Of a stretch of 45,483 bases of DNA, positions 25,912 to 33,941 are shown piece after piece; the first letter of the stretch is position 1, and each line of letters opens with the position of its first letter. This DNA comes from an uncultured Anaerolineae bacterium (GTDB lineage: Bacteria > Chloroflexota > Anaerolineae > Anaerolineales > Villigracilaceae): positions 1 to 45,483 of the forward strand of contig CAINXK010000002.1 of the NCBI GenBank assembly GCA_903854805.1, in the 5' to 3' direction. The position numbers and the translations under genes were made by a program. The notes under the pieces are model-generated. The model had not been told where the DNA came from. It did not search any database and saw only the letters and a program-made list of their open reading frames with translations.

Positions 25912-27396
25912 TCAACGCTGGAAGACCCAGTTCAACTCACGGATATACTTATTGAGGCTCTGACTAAAAGCCTCTTCATTTATTCGCCATGACCAAAATC
26001 CGCCCACCTTGCCCGGGAAATTCATTCGCGCATCAGTACCCAGACGCAGAAAATCTTGTAACGGCGCAACAGCAAAAATAGCCACAGAACCCCAAATTGC
26101 TTTCAACATATCACCTGGGACATCATTATTTTCCGGACTGATATAGCGATGGTAAAAATCTCTCTCTTCTGGCAGTGCAGTCCTATACCAGCCCAATGAT
26201 GTATCATTATCGTGTGTACCGGTATATACCACGCAATTAGAAACGTACTTATGTGGCAGGAAGGGATTATCGGGACCAGAAAATGCAAATTGCAAAATTT
26301 TCATCCCTGGCAAATTAAACAAATCACGTAGTTCTACAACATCAGGGGTTATCTCTCCCAAGTCTTCTGCGATAATAGGAAGGTCTCCCAGGGTTTCCCG
26401 AATAGCGTGGAACAGTTTTGCACCCGGGCCAGGCATCCATCGCCCAAGTTCGGCCGTCAGCGCATCACCCGGAATTTCCCAATAACCTGCAAAACCTCGG
26501 AAGTGATCAATTCGAACAATATCAACCAGGCTGAGCGTCGCATGGATACGTTCGATCCACCATTTATACCCGGTTTCTTCGTGCTTGGCCCAATCATATA
26601 ACGGATTTCCCCAAAGTTGGCCAGTTAGCGAAAAATAATCTGGCGGCACTCCGGCAACAACTGTTGGCATTCCGGCATCGTCCAGAAAGAATAAATCCGG
26701 ATTGGACCAGGCATCAGCAGAGTCCATGGCTACAAAAATTGGGATGTCGCCAATAATCTGGATGCCCTGCGTGTGAACATAATTCCGCAAATCATTCCAT
26801 TGCCGAAAAAACAAAAATTGGCGAAATTTTTGCCGAACAATCGATTCGGAATAGTCTTGCCGGGCTTTATCCAGGGCAGCTGCCTGCCGCTGTCGTTGTT
26901 CTTTAGGCCACTCATTCCAGGATATCCCACCATTAGCATCTTTAAGTCCCATAAACAGGGCAAAATCATCTAGCCAAAAAGCGTTTTGAAAACAAAACGT
27001 TTCGAATTCTTCGTGGATAGCACCCAACGGCATGGATCGAAAATGGTCGTAAGCCTTATCCAGAAGTCCTGGCTTCCAATGAAAAAGGCCTCCAAAATCT
27101 ACGCGGGAAGGATCCCAGGAAGGCATTTCTGCAAGATCGTCAATTGTCAGAAGTTGCTCTTTAATCAATAAATCCGGGCTCACCAGGTATGGGTTCCCCG
27201 CAAAAGCTGAGAAACATTGGTAAGGAGAATCCCCGTAACCAGTCGGGCCAAGCGGAAGAATCTGCCATAATTTACAATTCGATGCAACCAAAAAATCGAT
27301 GAAAAGGTAGGCTTGAGGGCCTAGATCTCCAATTCCATATGGACCAGGTAAACTGGTTGGATGCAGAATAATGCCCGAGCTACGCTCAAAAGCCAT
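25912..27396 (-). CDS. malQ: 4-alpha-glucanotransferase (amylomaltase)
   Basis: MalQ moves maltosyl units between alpha-1,4-glucans, remodelling glycogen or maltodextrins. The 494-residue protein is a bacterial GH77 enzyme. It has the HPTSLPGPYGIGDLG start, nucleophile D297 in VRIDHFRGF, acid/base E344 in IIAEDLGEIT, and the stabiliser in THDNDTSLGW. ATG 27396 has GAGG 5 nt upstream and begins 2 nt after the glgA stop; a GTG at 27402 is a weaker option. The coupling with glgA indicates a glycogen-linked role rather than maltose uptake, and no maltose transporter is present. Confidence 0.95.
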   Translation of the reverse strand: MAFERSSGIILHPTSLPGPYGIGDLGPQAYLFIDFLVASNCKLWQILPLGPTGYGDSPYQCFSAFAGNPYLVSPDLLIKEQLLTIDDLAEMPSWDPSRVDFGGLFHWKPGLLDKAYDHFRSMPLGAIHEEFETFCFQNAFWLDDFALFMGLKDANGGISWNEWPKEQRQRQAAALDKARQDYSESIVRQKFRQFLFFRQWNDLRNYVHTQGIQIIGDIPIFVAMDSADAWSNPDLFFLDDAGMPTVVAGVPPDYFSLTGQLWGNPLYDWAKHEETGYKWWIERIHATLSLVDIVRIDHFRGFAGYWEIPGDALTAELGRWMPGPGAKLFHAIRETLGDLPIIAEDLGEITPDVVELRDLFNLPGMKILQFAFSGPDNPFLPHKYVSNCVVYTGTHDNDTSLGWYRTALPEERDFYHRYISPENNDVPGDMLKAIWGSVAIFAVAPLQDFLRLGTDARMNFPGKVGGFWSWRINEEAFSQSLNKYIRELNWVFQR

Positions 27397-27398
27397 AC

Positions 27399-28823
27399 TC
27401 ACCTCGTTAATAATAAGAAATACAAATCGGCATATTGACGGGCAGAAACCTGCCAGGAATAATCGCCTCGCATGCCTGCGCGTTGAATTTTTTCCCAGAC
27501 CCCAGGCTTTTTAAAGGTTGCGATGGCGCGGCGTAGGGCACCAGCCATCACGCTTGGCGACGCATCTGTAAACAAAAAGCCGGAATAACCTTCTGCTATC
27601 GTATCGCGCAAACCACCAGTTGCCCTGGCCACCGGAACAGCCCCATATCGCATTGCAATCATTTGTGCCAAACCACATGGTTCGTAACGAGACGGCATCA
27701 GTAACATGTCCGCACCACCATAAATTTGGCGAGACAATTTACCATCGTACCGAATCACAGCACACACTCGATTTGGAAAATCACTCTCCAACCGTCGCGC
27801 CATCGATTCGATTTCGGGATTTCCAGACCCTAATAAGATTGCCTGCCAACCCAATTTCGAAATAATACGCAATGCAGCAATAGCAATGTCAACTCCCTTT
27901 TGCTGATCCATCCGAGTTACCATTGCCAGAAGTGGCATTGTTGCGTTTACTTGAAGGCCAAATTGTGTTTGCAGAAATTTTTTGTTTTCCGCACGTGCTC
28001 CAAGTTGATCTGATGAAAACGAATTAATCAAAACATCATCGCTGCGCGGATCCCATGATAATGTATCGATACCGTTTACGATACCAGTCACATGTTCATG
28101 CCGGGATTGCAAGAATGATTCAAGCCCACAACCATATTCAGGAGATTGTATCTCTTCTGCATAAGATGGGGACACTGCTACAATCTCGTCAGCGGACCAC
28201 AACCCTAATGGCAACGGAGTCTGCTGCCCCCACCAGGGTAATTCCGGGGCATCAATAGCTGGCAATCCATAAGCACTTAATGCCGCATCAGATCCGGCTC
28301 CCATATAACACAGGTTATGGACCGTAAATATAGTTTTTACTCCAGCCCAAAATGGATCGGTTTGCATCAAACGCACCCCGTATAAAGCACTCGCCGTATG
28401 CCAATCATTGGCATGAACGATATCAGGACGCCAATCCAGTTTTTTTGCCAGCTCAAGCGCTGCCATGGAAAAAAAGATAAATTTTTCCCCATCAACCTTC
28501 GCATCAGTATCATACACCTTGGTAGCGTGACTGAATGGCTCGCCAGAGATAAAGTAAACTGGTAGTCCGCGTAATTCCGTGCTGAAAACCTGAACCGGAA
28601 CTTCACCACCTGCCCGCGGAATTGTAAAAACTAATTCACGCCGAATATCAAAATTCTCCATCCGAATGGCTGAATGAAAAGGTATCACAAGGCGTACATC
28701 CAGGTTGGTATTCAAGTCGAGCAATGCGCTTGGCAAAGAACCGCCAACGTCACCCAAACCACCCACCTTAACGTATGGATCCGCCTCAGACGCTAAAAAA
28801 AGGATTTTCACTGGACTAGTCAT
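27399..28823 (-). CDS. glgA: Glycogen synthase (GT5)
   Basis: GlgA extends alpha-1,4-glucan from a sugar nucleotide, usually ADP-glucose in bacteria. The 474-residue protein has the N-terminal substrate loop KVGGLGDVGGSLP (K19), HANDWHTA, TVHNLCY and, in the C-terminal domain, the PSRYEPCGLAQMIAMRYG signature with the catalytic glutamate. Length and order are normal for the family. No glgC or glgB is in the window, so ADP-glucose supply lies elsewhere. It is the first gene of the glgA-malQ-small peptide unit. No clear promoter is visible upstream. Confidence 0.95.
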   Translation of the reverse strand: MTSPVKILFLASEADPYVKVGGLGDVGGSLPSALLDLNTNLDVRLVIPFHSAIRMENFDIRRELVFTIPRAGGEVPVQVFSTELRGLPVYFISGEPFSHATKVYDTDAKVDGEKFIFFSMAALELAKKLDWRPDIVHANDWHTASALYGVRLMQTDPFWAGVKTIFTVHNLCYMGAGSDAALSAYGLPAIDAPELPWWGQQTPLPLGLWSADEIVAVSPSYAEEIQSPEYGCGLESFLQSRHEHVTGIVNGIDTLSWDPRSDDVLINSFSSDQLGARAENKKFLQTQFGLQVNATMPLLAMVTRMDQQKGVDIAIAALRIISKLGWQAILLGSGNPEIESMARRLESDFPNRVCAVIRYDGKLSRQIYGGADMLLMPSRYEPCGLAQMIAMRYGAVPVARATGGLRDTIAEGYSGFLFTDASPSVMAGALRRAIATFKKPGVWEKIQRAGMRGDYSWQVSARQYADLYFLLLTR

Positions 28824-29299
28824 CAGCCTATTTTACAACAAAAACCCTTAAGAATATTAATCCGACAGGACCTATTGTCATTATTACTAAAATCCACGCT
28901 ACCAAGGAAAGAAGCCGGGGAACAAAACAGGATGTAACCCAATATTTTGATACGAAAATATTGATAAACCCAAAATTATATTCACAGCCGCTCGAAACGG
29001 TTTAGTTTCGACCAAGAGATTTTGCACATACAGGCGCATTGGCAGAACAGCCTGGCATTAAAGTGAAAAGGGATGAATATCGGGATCGGCCATCAGCCCT
29101 GGAGCCGGAATTAAAGAAGCCGAAATCATGCCCCAGAAGAATAAATTCTGGGTATTCAAGCGGGCTTCCCATCAAATCCAATTAGTCATGAAGCGTACCT
29201 GCTTTTTATAAACAAGATCCCCTGTTGGAAAATTTCTCTGTTAGAAATTATTATCTTTTACAAAATCTAACCAAGCCTATGGAAACAACGATTCTTCTA
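28824..29299. other. 476-nt gene-free region with three inverted repeats
   Basis: No supported gene is present between glgA and the beta-propeller gene. Three perfect inverted repeats occur: 28940-28948 with 28955-28963 (CAATATTTT type), 28992-28998 with 29005-29011 (TCGAAAC type), and 29132-29138 with 29146-29152 (CCCAGAA type). A 59-codon open stretch on the plus strand (about 29006-29182) has no start or ribosome site and matches nothing I recognise. The region may be a decayed gene or carry a structured RNA. Confidence 0.4.
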
Positions 29300-30532
29300 C
29301 TACGGTTGTGAGATTGCATCATAATTACCAGTAATATCAGTGAGAATCAATTTGCTTGGATGGCCTAGATTTAATAAACGTAATTCAGATTCGTTCGAAA
29401 AAAGAAAAGAGTTATTGCTTAACCACATAACATTTTCAGCCGAACCCACATCAACCAGCGGAGCATTATTTTTTCCAGACGTTATCCATAAATGTCGGGG
29501 ATCTTCAAGCCAATATATAATATTTTTCGAATCTGGAGACCAACCCAGTATCCCTAAATTACCGCGAGGCATCGAAAAGTATGTTTGATCTGCTGTGCTG
29601 GCATCAACGACATGCATTTCGAAATTGTCACCCAAGTTTTTCAGATAAACAATTTTCGAACCATCCGGAGAGATATTATAACCACTGGTTTCCAATGAAA
29701 TTGGAACAAATTCTGCAATTTTGGCAGTCATACCACCAGTCTTACCCAGGAAAATAAAACGGGCAGCTAGCCCACTGGCTGCAGGAACAACTGCATTAAA
29801 ACCATAGCCATTTTCCAACCAAACAATTTGGGGCAAATAACCCGGATCGACGTTCAGAACAGGTTGAAATTTATAAATCTCCTGCTTCACACTGCCATCA
29901 AACACATAAGACGATATCATCCCTGGCTGAACAAGAGTTAGTGTTTCCCAAGTTAGATCATGTGTAAACGTCCCGCCCGAACCAGCAGGCAGTAAGTTCC
30001 GAGAATCTCCATTTTCAGCATCGACAATGTTTAAGTCAAATCGTGGTGTTCCATCCATAGTCCCCGAAGTAAAAACAATATTGTTATTCTTATCAGAAAA
30101 CTCAAATTGAAGAGGCGTTAATCCCAATTCCCCAAATAATTTTCGTTCCTTTCCGGCAGATAAATTTGCTACCCAAAGCTCTTTCCCTCGCTGAAAAGCT
30201 ACCAAATTGCCATCTTTTGAAAATTGGGGACGAGAATCATTTCCACCCAAAGTAAGTTGTGAAATACCATTCTGGTTTGAAATCCACAAATTACCCGTCT
30301 TTTCATAGACAATTTTCAAGTTGGCTGGTTGCAAATTGACATTTTCGGGCACTTCCGTCAAAAAACCTGCCTGGGCAGCCAAAATTTCTTCAGGTGAAGT
30401 TTCGCCGGACGAAACCGGTACCGGGGTTTTCCTGATCAAGACAGCCGTAGCCAACCCACTCTGGTCCGCCGAACAGGCGATCAAATTATAAAATAATACA
30501 AGAATAAGGCTAGAAACAATGTATCGATTCAT
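29300..30532 (-). CDS. TolB-like beta-propeller lipoprotein
   Basis: This 410-residue protein has a signal peptide and a lipobox ending LIAC, so it should be lipid-anchored on the outer face of the cytoplasmic membrane. The rest contains repeated beta-propeller blades with WD40/TolB-like phrases such as NDSRPQFSKDGNLVAFQRG, SPDGSKIVYLKN and GWSPDSKNIIYW. There is no protease or catalytic domain, so ligand or protein binding is likely, with unknown partner. TolB's usual partners (Tol-Pal) are absent. The unit is monocistronic, with the tRNA-His terminator upstream. Confidence 0.8.
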   Translation of the reverse strand: MNRYIVSSLILVLFYNLIACSADQSGLATAVLIRKTPVPVSSGETSPEEILAAQAGFLTEVPENVNLQPANLKIVYEKTGNLWISNQNGISQLTLGGNDSRPQFSKDGNLVAFQRGKELWVANLSAGKERKLFGELGLTPLQFEFSDKNNNIVFTSGTMDGTPRFDLNIVDAENGDSRNLLPAGSGGTFTHDLTWETLTLVQPGMISSYVFDGSVKQEIYKFQPVLNVDPGYLPQIVWLENGYGFNAVVPAASGLAARFIFLGKTGGMTAKIAEFVPISLETSGYNISPDGSKIVYLKNLGDNFEMHVVDASTADQTYFSMPRGNLGILGWSPDSKNIIYWLEDPRHLWITSGKNNAPLVDVGSAENVMWLSNNSFLFSNESELRLLNLGHPSKLILTDITGNYDAISQP

Positions 30533-30564
30533 AAACTCAGTAACCTGACTACATTTCCTTATTC

Positions 30565-30594
30565 ATTTTACAACATAAAATTAAAAACAGACAA
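30565..30594 (-). promoter_or_regulatory. Probable promoter of the beta-propeller gene
   Basis: Minus-strand TTGTCT (30589-30594), an 18-bp spacer and TAAAAT (30565-30570) lie 33-62 nt before the start codon and just after the tRNA-His terminator. Confidence 0.5.
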
Positions 30595-30629
30595 TTGGGT
30601 GACAACATACAATCTTCATCATTGTTTTA

Positions 30630-30661
30630 GATTAAAAATAAAACGCCCTCGCTAAAGGGCG
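30630..30661 (-). terminator. Terminator behind tRNA-His
   Basis: CGCCCT (30644-30649) pairs with AGGGCG (30656-30661), and the minus strand continues GTTTTATTTTT. It stands 9 nt past the tRNA end and would close a hisS-tRNA transcript. Confidence 0.75.
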
Positions 30662-30670
30662 CTTTATCAG

Positions 30671-30743
30671 GGCGGGAGACGGGTTTCGAACCCGCAACAT
30701 TCGCCTCCACAGGGCGACGCTCTGCCATTGAGCTACTCCCGCC
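30671..30743 (-). tRNA. tRNA-His (GTG)
   Basis: The minus strand folds as a cloverleaf with acceptor GCGGGAG/CTCCCGC, a D arm GCTC/GAGC, an anticodon loop CTGTGGA giving GTG, and a T arm GCGGG/CCCGT with TTCGAAA. The encoded extra G at -1 faces C73, the identity mark of histidine tRNA. CCA is not encoded. The gene starts 32 nt after the stop codon of the histidyl-tRNA synthetase gene on the same strand. No separate promoter is evident in that short gap, so cotranscription with hisS and later processing is likely. Confidence 0.96.
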
Positions 30744-30775
30744 ATATTTAATTGCCGCAAAATTGTATCACAGCA

Positions 30776-32059
30776 TCAGCCAATTTCAAGGATTTTCCGG
30801 ATCGAATTCCCAACTTCAGAACGCAATACTGTCTCCTGAACTCCGTTCTTCAAATCTTTTACAGTAACTTTTCCAGAAGCAGCCTCATCCGGTCCAATTA
30901 CAACGACAACTTGCATCCCCATACGATCTCCATATTTGAACTGTTTGGGTAGTTTGGCCGGTTCCGGATAGACTGTTACCCGCAACCCTGTTTCCCGCAA
31001 TTCTGAAGCGAGAGAATACGAAGTCATCCATAAAGATGCATCGAAAATCGTAACTAGCACAGGTGCAGGCGTGGGTGTAAAAGTAGGAATTAAGCCCTTT
31101 TCCTGTAAAATTATACCGATTACCACATCTCCCATGGCAAAGCCAACGCCAGAAAGTGGATCTCCGCCAACGTCTCGCAACAAGTTATCATACCGTCCCC
31201 CACCCAGGATCGCCCTACGGACACTCCCAGAGACATCGAAAGCCTCAAATACGGTTCCCGTATAGTACAACAATCCGCGCATGATATTGGGGTCAAATTT
31301 GACGTACTCTTTTACACCAAGTGCATCCAAGGCCGTAAATAAACGAACAAGTTCATCCGATTCTTGCCAAAGACCATAATTTGCCAGGATATTTTTCAAA
31401 CCGATTAACTGATTCTGACTAAGACCTATCTCCAAGACAAAACTATCCCATTTTTCAGCTTCCATCTTTCCACGCCGGTCAACAGCGTTGGAAACTTCCA
31501 TCCGTTTCTCAGATGGAATCCCCAAGATATTAAATTGAGAATCCATGAGACGCCGATTATTAACAAAAATCGTTGCTGTCTGTGGGGTCAAACCGCTAAG
31601 CTTCAAAAAAGTAGCAGCGATGGCAATCAGCTCTGCATCCGCTTCTGGAGAGTTGACACCCAACATATCAACATTCCACTGGAAAAATTCTCGAGATCGC
31701 CCGCGCTGAGGCCGTTCGTATCGCCAGAACGGTCCATAAGACCACCAGCGCACAGGGAATGTCAGTTCCCCTTGTTTTTGGGCAATCATTCGTGCCAGAC
31801 TCGGGGTTAGTTCGGGGCGCAAAGTAATCATATCTCCGCTGCGGTCTGGAAAAACAAAAGCCTGCTCTTTGACCAATTCTTCACCAGACTTGGCAGCATA
31901 AAGATCAATGGTCTCCAAAAATGGCGCATCCCATTCTTGATAGCCAAACATTTGTGCAGCTTGGCGGACGTTTGAATAAATATAGTTGCGCTGAGCCATC
32001 TCCTCAGGATAAAATTCGCGAGTTCCTTTAACAGATGGAATGGTGGATTTAGATGCCAT
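30776..32059 (-). CDS. hisS: Histidyl-tRNA synthetase
   Basis: This 427-residue class II synthetase charges tRNA-His. It begins with SVKGTREFYPEE and has motif 2 segments TLRPELTPSLARM and RYERPQRGRSREFFQWNVD. The histidine-specific RGLLYYTGTVFEAF, motif 3 around GGGRYDNLL and GVGFAMGDVV, and a C-terminal anticodon-binding domain (about 325-425) complete it. GGAG precedes the ATG. Its cognate tRNA gene follows directly on the same strand, an uncommon synthetase-tRNA pairing. Confidence 0.96.
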   Translation of the reverse strand: MASKSTIPSVKGTREFYPEEMAQRNYIYSNVRQAAQMFGYQEWDAPFLETIDLYAAKSGEELVKEQAFVFPDRSGDMITLRPELTPSLARMIAQKQGELTFPVRWWSYGPFWRYERPQRGRSREFFQWNVDMLGVNSPEADAELIAIAATFLKLSGLTPQTATIFVNNRRLMDSQFNILGIPSEKRMEVSNAVDRRGKMEAEKWDSFVLEIGLSQNQLIGLKNILANYGLWQESDELVRLFTALDALGVKEYVKFDPNIMRGLLYYTGTVFEAFDVSGSVRRAILGGGRYDNLLRDVGGDPLSGVGFAMGDVVIGIILQEKGLIPTFTPTPAPVLVTIFDASLWMTSYSLASELRETGLRVTVYPEPAKLPKQFKYGDRMGMQVVVVIGPDEAASGKVTVKDLKNGVQETVLRSEVGNSIRKILEIG

Positions 32060-32120
32060 TTGCTACTCCAGATAATGACTGATAAAATCAAAATTCAACA
32101 GCTGAATTTTGAAGCGGGTT

Positions 32121-32129
32121 TGGTATAAT
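32121..32129 (+). promoter_or_regulatory. Extended -10 promoter of the methyltransferase gene
   Basis: TGG directly before TATAAT (32124-32129) forms an extended -10 element, which can work without a -35 box. The leader to the start codon would be about 46 nt. Confidence 0.55.
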
Positions 32130-32181
32130 CTTTACGATGACTTGCCAGTCTTAGCCCAGTGCTAACAAATAAGGAGACAAT

Positions 32182-32985
32182 ATGCAAATTAACTACCAGG
32201 AAACCAGCAAAGATTTGCTTAAGCGCATCGATATCCACGAAAAATATGGCCTTCTAGATATTGACAAGTGGAATATCGAAGTTCTCAATCCCCAACCGGG
32301 ATATAAAATTTTAGACGTAGGTTGCGGTGCAGGTAAGCAGTGCTTTCTTTACAGTGATTATACTAAAGGTCTTGCAGATATTACAGGCGGTGATTTCTCA
32401 GACGAATTACTCGCAAAAGCCCACGCAAAACAGGCTGAACGAGGCGATAAAAATATTAATTTCCAATTCCTGGATTTTAATAAACAATTTGAATTTACCG
32501 ACAACACCTTCGATTTCGTCTCCAGCGCATTCGCAATCTATTACGCAACAGATTTAAACTTCACATTCAGTCAGGCACATCGCGTCATCAAACCAGGCGG
32601 TCGCCTGTTCGTAACAGGTCCCCTGCCAGAAAATAAACAAATGTTTTACGACATTATCAAGGAAGCAACCAACCAGACCATTCCACCGATGCCTGGTTCG
32701 AGCAGGTTTAAGAGCGAGATTTTCAACACAATCGGGAGCATTTTTTCCAAAACAGAACTCATTACATTTGAAAATCCACTTACATTCCCTGAAGTTACCC
32801 CCTTTATGGATTATGTTCAAGCTTCGCTGAGCGAAGATCGAAAATTGTGGAAAAGTATGTTTACCGGCAAAGAAGAATATAATTTGATGATCGAAAAAAT
32901 TGAAAAAGTGGCCCAGAAATGGTTTGAACGCGACGGAAAACTTGTAATGACGAAAGTGGTTGGTGGCATTTTGGCAACAAAATAA
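32182..32985 (+). CDS. Class I SAM-dependent methyltransferase
   Basis: The 267-residue protein has a Rossmann methyltransferase core: motif I ILDVGCGAGKQ (43-53), an acidic residue after strand 2 in GGDFSDELL, NFQFLDFN, and FDFVSSAFAIYYATDL followed by HRVIKPGGRLFVTGP. This is the Methyltransf_11/25 type acting on small molecules or lipids, with unknown substrate. The C-terminal helical part (about 170-267) is not recognised. AAGGAG precedes the start. The PIG-L deacetylase gene follows 114 nt downstream on the same strand. Confidence 0.85.
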   Translation: MQINYQETSKDLLKRIDIHEKYGLLDIDKWNIEVLNPQPGYKILDVGCGAGKQCFLYSDYTKGLADITGGDFSDELLAKAHAKQAERGDKNINFQFLDFNKQFEFTDNTFDFVSSAFAIYYATDLNFTFSQAHRVIKPGGRLFVTGPLPENKQMFYDIIKEATNQTIPPMPGSSRFKSEIFNTIGSIFSKTELITFENPLTFPEVTPFMDYVQASLSEDRKLWKSMFTGKEEYNLMIEKIEKVAQKWFERDGKLVMTKVVGGILATK

Positions 32986-33099
32986 CCAGGTAAAACATAA
33001 AGCCAAGCTAGCATTGACTTTGGGGTCTCGGCCTTGATCTCGAATGACCATCCATTTTTTCCGGGCATCGTAAATATTACTTAAAAATAAAGGTGTTTA

Positions 33100-33738
33100 A
33101 TGATATTTTTTGGAAAACGAATTCTTTTTGTTGGCGCTCATCCAGATGATATTGAATTAGGCTGTGGTGCTTTCCTTCACCATATTGCCCGTCACAGCGA
33201 AGTGTTGTGTGTGACACTATCTGACAATCAAAAGAATCCGAATTTGAAAAATATTGTCGAAGAACATTTGGCCAGCTTCGCCAAATTGGGCGTATCGGAT
33301 AATCAAATAATCATAGAAAAGTTTGAGACCCGCAAATTCCCGGATATGCGCCAGGAAGTCTTGGAATATTTACTCAAGCTGCGCAAAGAATTTAAGCCCG
33401 ATATGGTATTCGTTCATACAAAATCCGATATCCATCAGGATCACAATGTAGTCACCGAAGAGGCCCTGCGCGCATACAGAGGCACGACAGTGCTGGGATT
33501 TGACGTAGTTCGATCCAGCTATGGCTTCTTCCCTCATTTTCTCGTAGAAGTTTGCCAGGCAGATGTCGATGCAAAATTAGCTGCACTGGCAGAATACAAG
33601 ACTTATCTTGATAAGTATTACTTTGATCCCTCTTTATTACGCGCCACAATGGTAAGACACGGAGCGTTAGCTGAAGTCCCCTACGCCGAAGGATTTGACA
33701 TTTTACGAATCGTTGCAGAATTCAGTCCCCCACAATAA
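33100..33738 (+). CDS. PIG-L/LmbE-family deacetylase
   Basis: This 212-residue zinc deacetylase of the PIG-L family normally removes acetyl from N-acetylglucosamine-type groups. The metal site is AHPDDIELGCG (H14, catalytic D16, D17) and the second signature is HQDH (H112, D114, H115). It is the size of bacterial single-domain members such as BshB or LmbE-like proteins. Neighbours are a methyltransferase and a GT-C-like membrane protein, so a role in surface glycan or glycolipid modification is conceivable, but no substrate can be named. AAAGG precedes the ATG and a terminator follows. Confidence 0.9.
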   Translation: MIFFGKRILFVGAHPDDIELGCGAFLHHIARHSEVLCVTLSDNQKNPNLKNIVEEHLASFAKLGVSDNQIIIEKFETRKFPDMRQEVLEYLLKLRKEFKPDMVFVHTKSDIHQDHNVVTEEALRAYRGTTVLGFDVVRSSYGFFPHFLVEVCQADVDAKLAALAEYKTYLDKYYFDPSLLRATMVRHGALAEVPYAEGFDILRIVAEFSPPQ

Positions 33739-33755
33739 ATTTCTTTTTGAATTTC

Positions 33756-33793
33756 ATATAGATGCCACCGATATAGGTGGCATCTATATTTTG
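33756..33793 (+). terminator. Terminator behind the deacetylase gene
   Basis: A 14-bp perfect stem (33756-33769 with 33776-33789) is followed by TTTTG on the plus strand, 18 nt beyond the stop codon. Confidence 0.75.
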
Positions 33794-33941
33794 TAACCCT
33801 ATTAATTTTTGAAAGACTGCTACAATTATCTTTGGTCCAAAACTTATTAAGCACTTTGGTCTCATTGTGCAATAAATAACGGCCTACACACTCAGGCTCA
33901 TTAGAAATTAATTATTCTTCAAGACGAAAGTGAGTGGATTT

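Noticed and set aside
29006..29182. 59-codon open stretch on the plus strand between glgA and the beta-propeller gene
   Set aside because: There is no start codon, no ribosome site and no recognised similarity; kept only as part of the unexplained gap.
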